Below, piece after piece: positions 62,503-64,000 of a stretch of 64,000 nucleotides of DNA. The stretch comes from Acanthosepion esculentum (lineage: Eukaryota; Mollusca; Cephalopoda; Sepiida; Sepiidae): positions 62,254,102 through 62,318,101 of the forward strand of contig OZ038500.1 of NCBI GenBank assembly GCA_964036315.1, given 5' to 3'. Every line of letters starts with the position of its first letter. Position 1 is the first letter of the stretch. Made by a program: the position numbers and the translations under genes. A model generated the notes under the pieces. It saw nothing but the letters and a program-made list of their open reading frames with translations. It was not told where the DNA came from and searched no databases.

Positions 62503-62726
62503 AAAATTGTGTATTTGGGTAGTAATCCACTTTTTATACAAATTTCATTAAAGATGGCTTACAAGGTATTGTGGCTAGGCTTTTTATTCAATTTTTCTTG
62601 TGCTCATACAAATGTTTTCTTTTCAGGACATAAAGTGTGTAAAAACTGTCCAAATGTTCTATATATATTCGACTAGTTTTGGCGATTCTACTTGCCATTA
62701 TGGGGGATGATTTTTTTAAAACTGAG

Positions 62727-62792
<66 letters not shown>

Positions 62793-62982
62793 CTATAGCA
62801 ATGGGAATGCTTTTATTTCCCAAACAGGGTCAGCACATTGTGGCTATGTTCATGGTTGATATTATTGAGTGCTGGCTTTTTCTTTTTTATTAACGTTTCT
62901 ATTATTTTTAGCCTTTTTTCATGTGAATGAGGCTATTATGAGAGTGTGTGTGTGTGTGTGTGTGTATGTGTGTGTGTGTGTG
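62444..62982. repeat. Microsatellite cluster
   Basis: (TA)n at about 62444-62500, (GT)n at about 62727-62790 and (GT)n at about 62945-62982, separated by unassigned sequence. Confidence 0.95.
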
Positions 62983-63965
62983 TCAAATTGGAAAAAAGTT
63001 GTTTTTTTTATAAATAAAAACAAATCTTTTGTGCACATGTAATGAAGATATTTGTTCATAATGAACTTTTCGAAAGATTAAGCAAGGTCACAAGTTCCCT
63101 CCCTCCAGACAGATTTGCCTAATCTATTAATCCACTTTTAGCAAACTAAATGCAAAGTCCACAAGGAATAGGTATTCAACTGCCCACCTGCCTAATTAAC
63201 ACCTTTCATTTGAACACAAACATTTTGACACTAAGCAGAAAAGGAAGCAAGCTAATGTCTACACCAAGTGGAGATCAGATTAACTTACTTATGATACAAG
63301 AGAGTAAAATGAAAAACAAAAAAGGCAAAAATAGTTTTTCATTGCAGTTGTTAGTTTCTTAAGGTGGTGGAAAGGAGCCTTTAGTCTTAAGAAAGAGAAA
63401 TCATTAGTACTCATTACAAGAGTGACTTTGTAAAACTTGAAAGCAATTATTTTAAGATTCTGGAGGCATCTTCAGAGACAAGTGTACGCAAAGAATTGTT
63501 CATCAGTTCTAAAAATTTTGAAGTTTCACACTGCTTTTCCTCAGTCTAATTTTTTTTTTTTAAATTAGTTTTTTAACAGTGGTATCCTATTCAAAACAAC
63601 AGAGTAAGACTGACTTACATTTCAAGTAAGATTTTCCTTAACGATTTAAAGAGTGAGAAAATTAATCATGTTTGTCAGTTCATGATGACAATTTCTCAAT
63701 GTTTATATTTAAATATAATTTAACTTATGTCCAGATTAATTTGGCACAAGGTCACAAAGTAGCATCCATTATTAAAACAAACCAAAATTTGTAAAATAAA
63801 TTTTATGGTTAATCTATACGAGTATTAAATTTTACCTAGGTTAGCATAAAGACAAAACGGGACCATCTAGTAGGATTCAAACTTGCAAATTTGCAAAACA
63901 GTTAATTTCCACCCCCACAAATTTTCTAATGTTTTTAGATTTTTTTTTAGAAGGTTTGTCCGAGA
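62983..63965. other. Unassigned DNA
   Basis: GGATTCAAACTT near 63872 reads like an inverted B box and TTTGGCACAAGG near 63740 like a cephalopod SINE tail, hinting at a very old minus-strand SINE; the evidence is too weak to call. Confidence 0.4.
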
Positions 63966-64000
63966 AAGTGCTGAAAAGTTTTCAGCCCCATCAAAAAGTT
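63966..64000. mobile_element. MITE, GGTGCTGAAAAGTTC family, cut by window end
   Basis: AGTGCTGAAAAGTTTTCAGC followed by CCC matches the left end of the other copies; the rest lies beyond the window. Confidence 0.65.

Overview
The window is A+T-rich, repeat-dominated DNA from an animal nuclear genome. Long (TA)n and (GT)n tracts, tRNA-derived SINEs, non-LTR retrotransposons, several Penelope-like element (PLE) lineages and many small inverted-repeat elements point to a lophotrochozoan, most likely a cephalopod such as an octopus; that assignment is inference from repeat style. No bacterial-type genes, operons or CRISPR arrays are present. The only piece of host gene I can support is the last coding exon of a RABIF/MSS4 homologue at 57382-57651 on the minus strand, with a clear 3' splice site and a candidate poly(A) signal.

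Layout. 1-7747: a 100-bp satellite, 78 monomers, with a 2291-bp higher-order repeat. 7748-9800: a LINE relic and a broken PLE with reverse transcriptase and GIY-YIG domains. 9800-12700: small transposons and a SINE. 12700-18100: (TA)n tracts mixed with pieces of at least three PLE lineages. 18100-24000: direct duplications, foldback elements, a SINE and PLE ends. 24000-34000: mostly unassigned AT-rich DNA holding a foldback element with a complete hammerhead-ribozyme fold (26195-26259), a TIR element, a LINE relic and an 82-bp perfect palindrome. 34000-44600: a 5S-rRNA-derived pseudogene joined to a SINE, a mariner-type MITE, a hAT-like element and unassigned DNA. 44600-49020: one large, decayed APE-type non-LTR retrotransposon with 5' direct repeats. 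49900-56100: foldbacks, PLE ends, another LINE relic and a Tigger-like fragment. 56100-64000: the RABIF exon, another PLE copy, MITEs, a SINE, a long-TIR element and microsatellites.

The most interesting theme is that short stem-loop cores resembling hammerhead ribozymes (CTGANGA box, helix II, GAAA box) recur at PLE ends and inside foldback elements across the window, in several unrelated sequence families and often as inverted pairs beside (TA)n tracts. One copy folds into all three helices with canonical core residues, and its inverted partner carries a compensatory base-pair change in helix II. Other copies have an extra unpaired base after the first core box, so their activity is uncertain.

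The mobile elements look dead: every reverse-transcriptase reading frame has stops or frameshifts. Stretches without an entry of their own are covered by the block entries of type 'other'.
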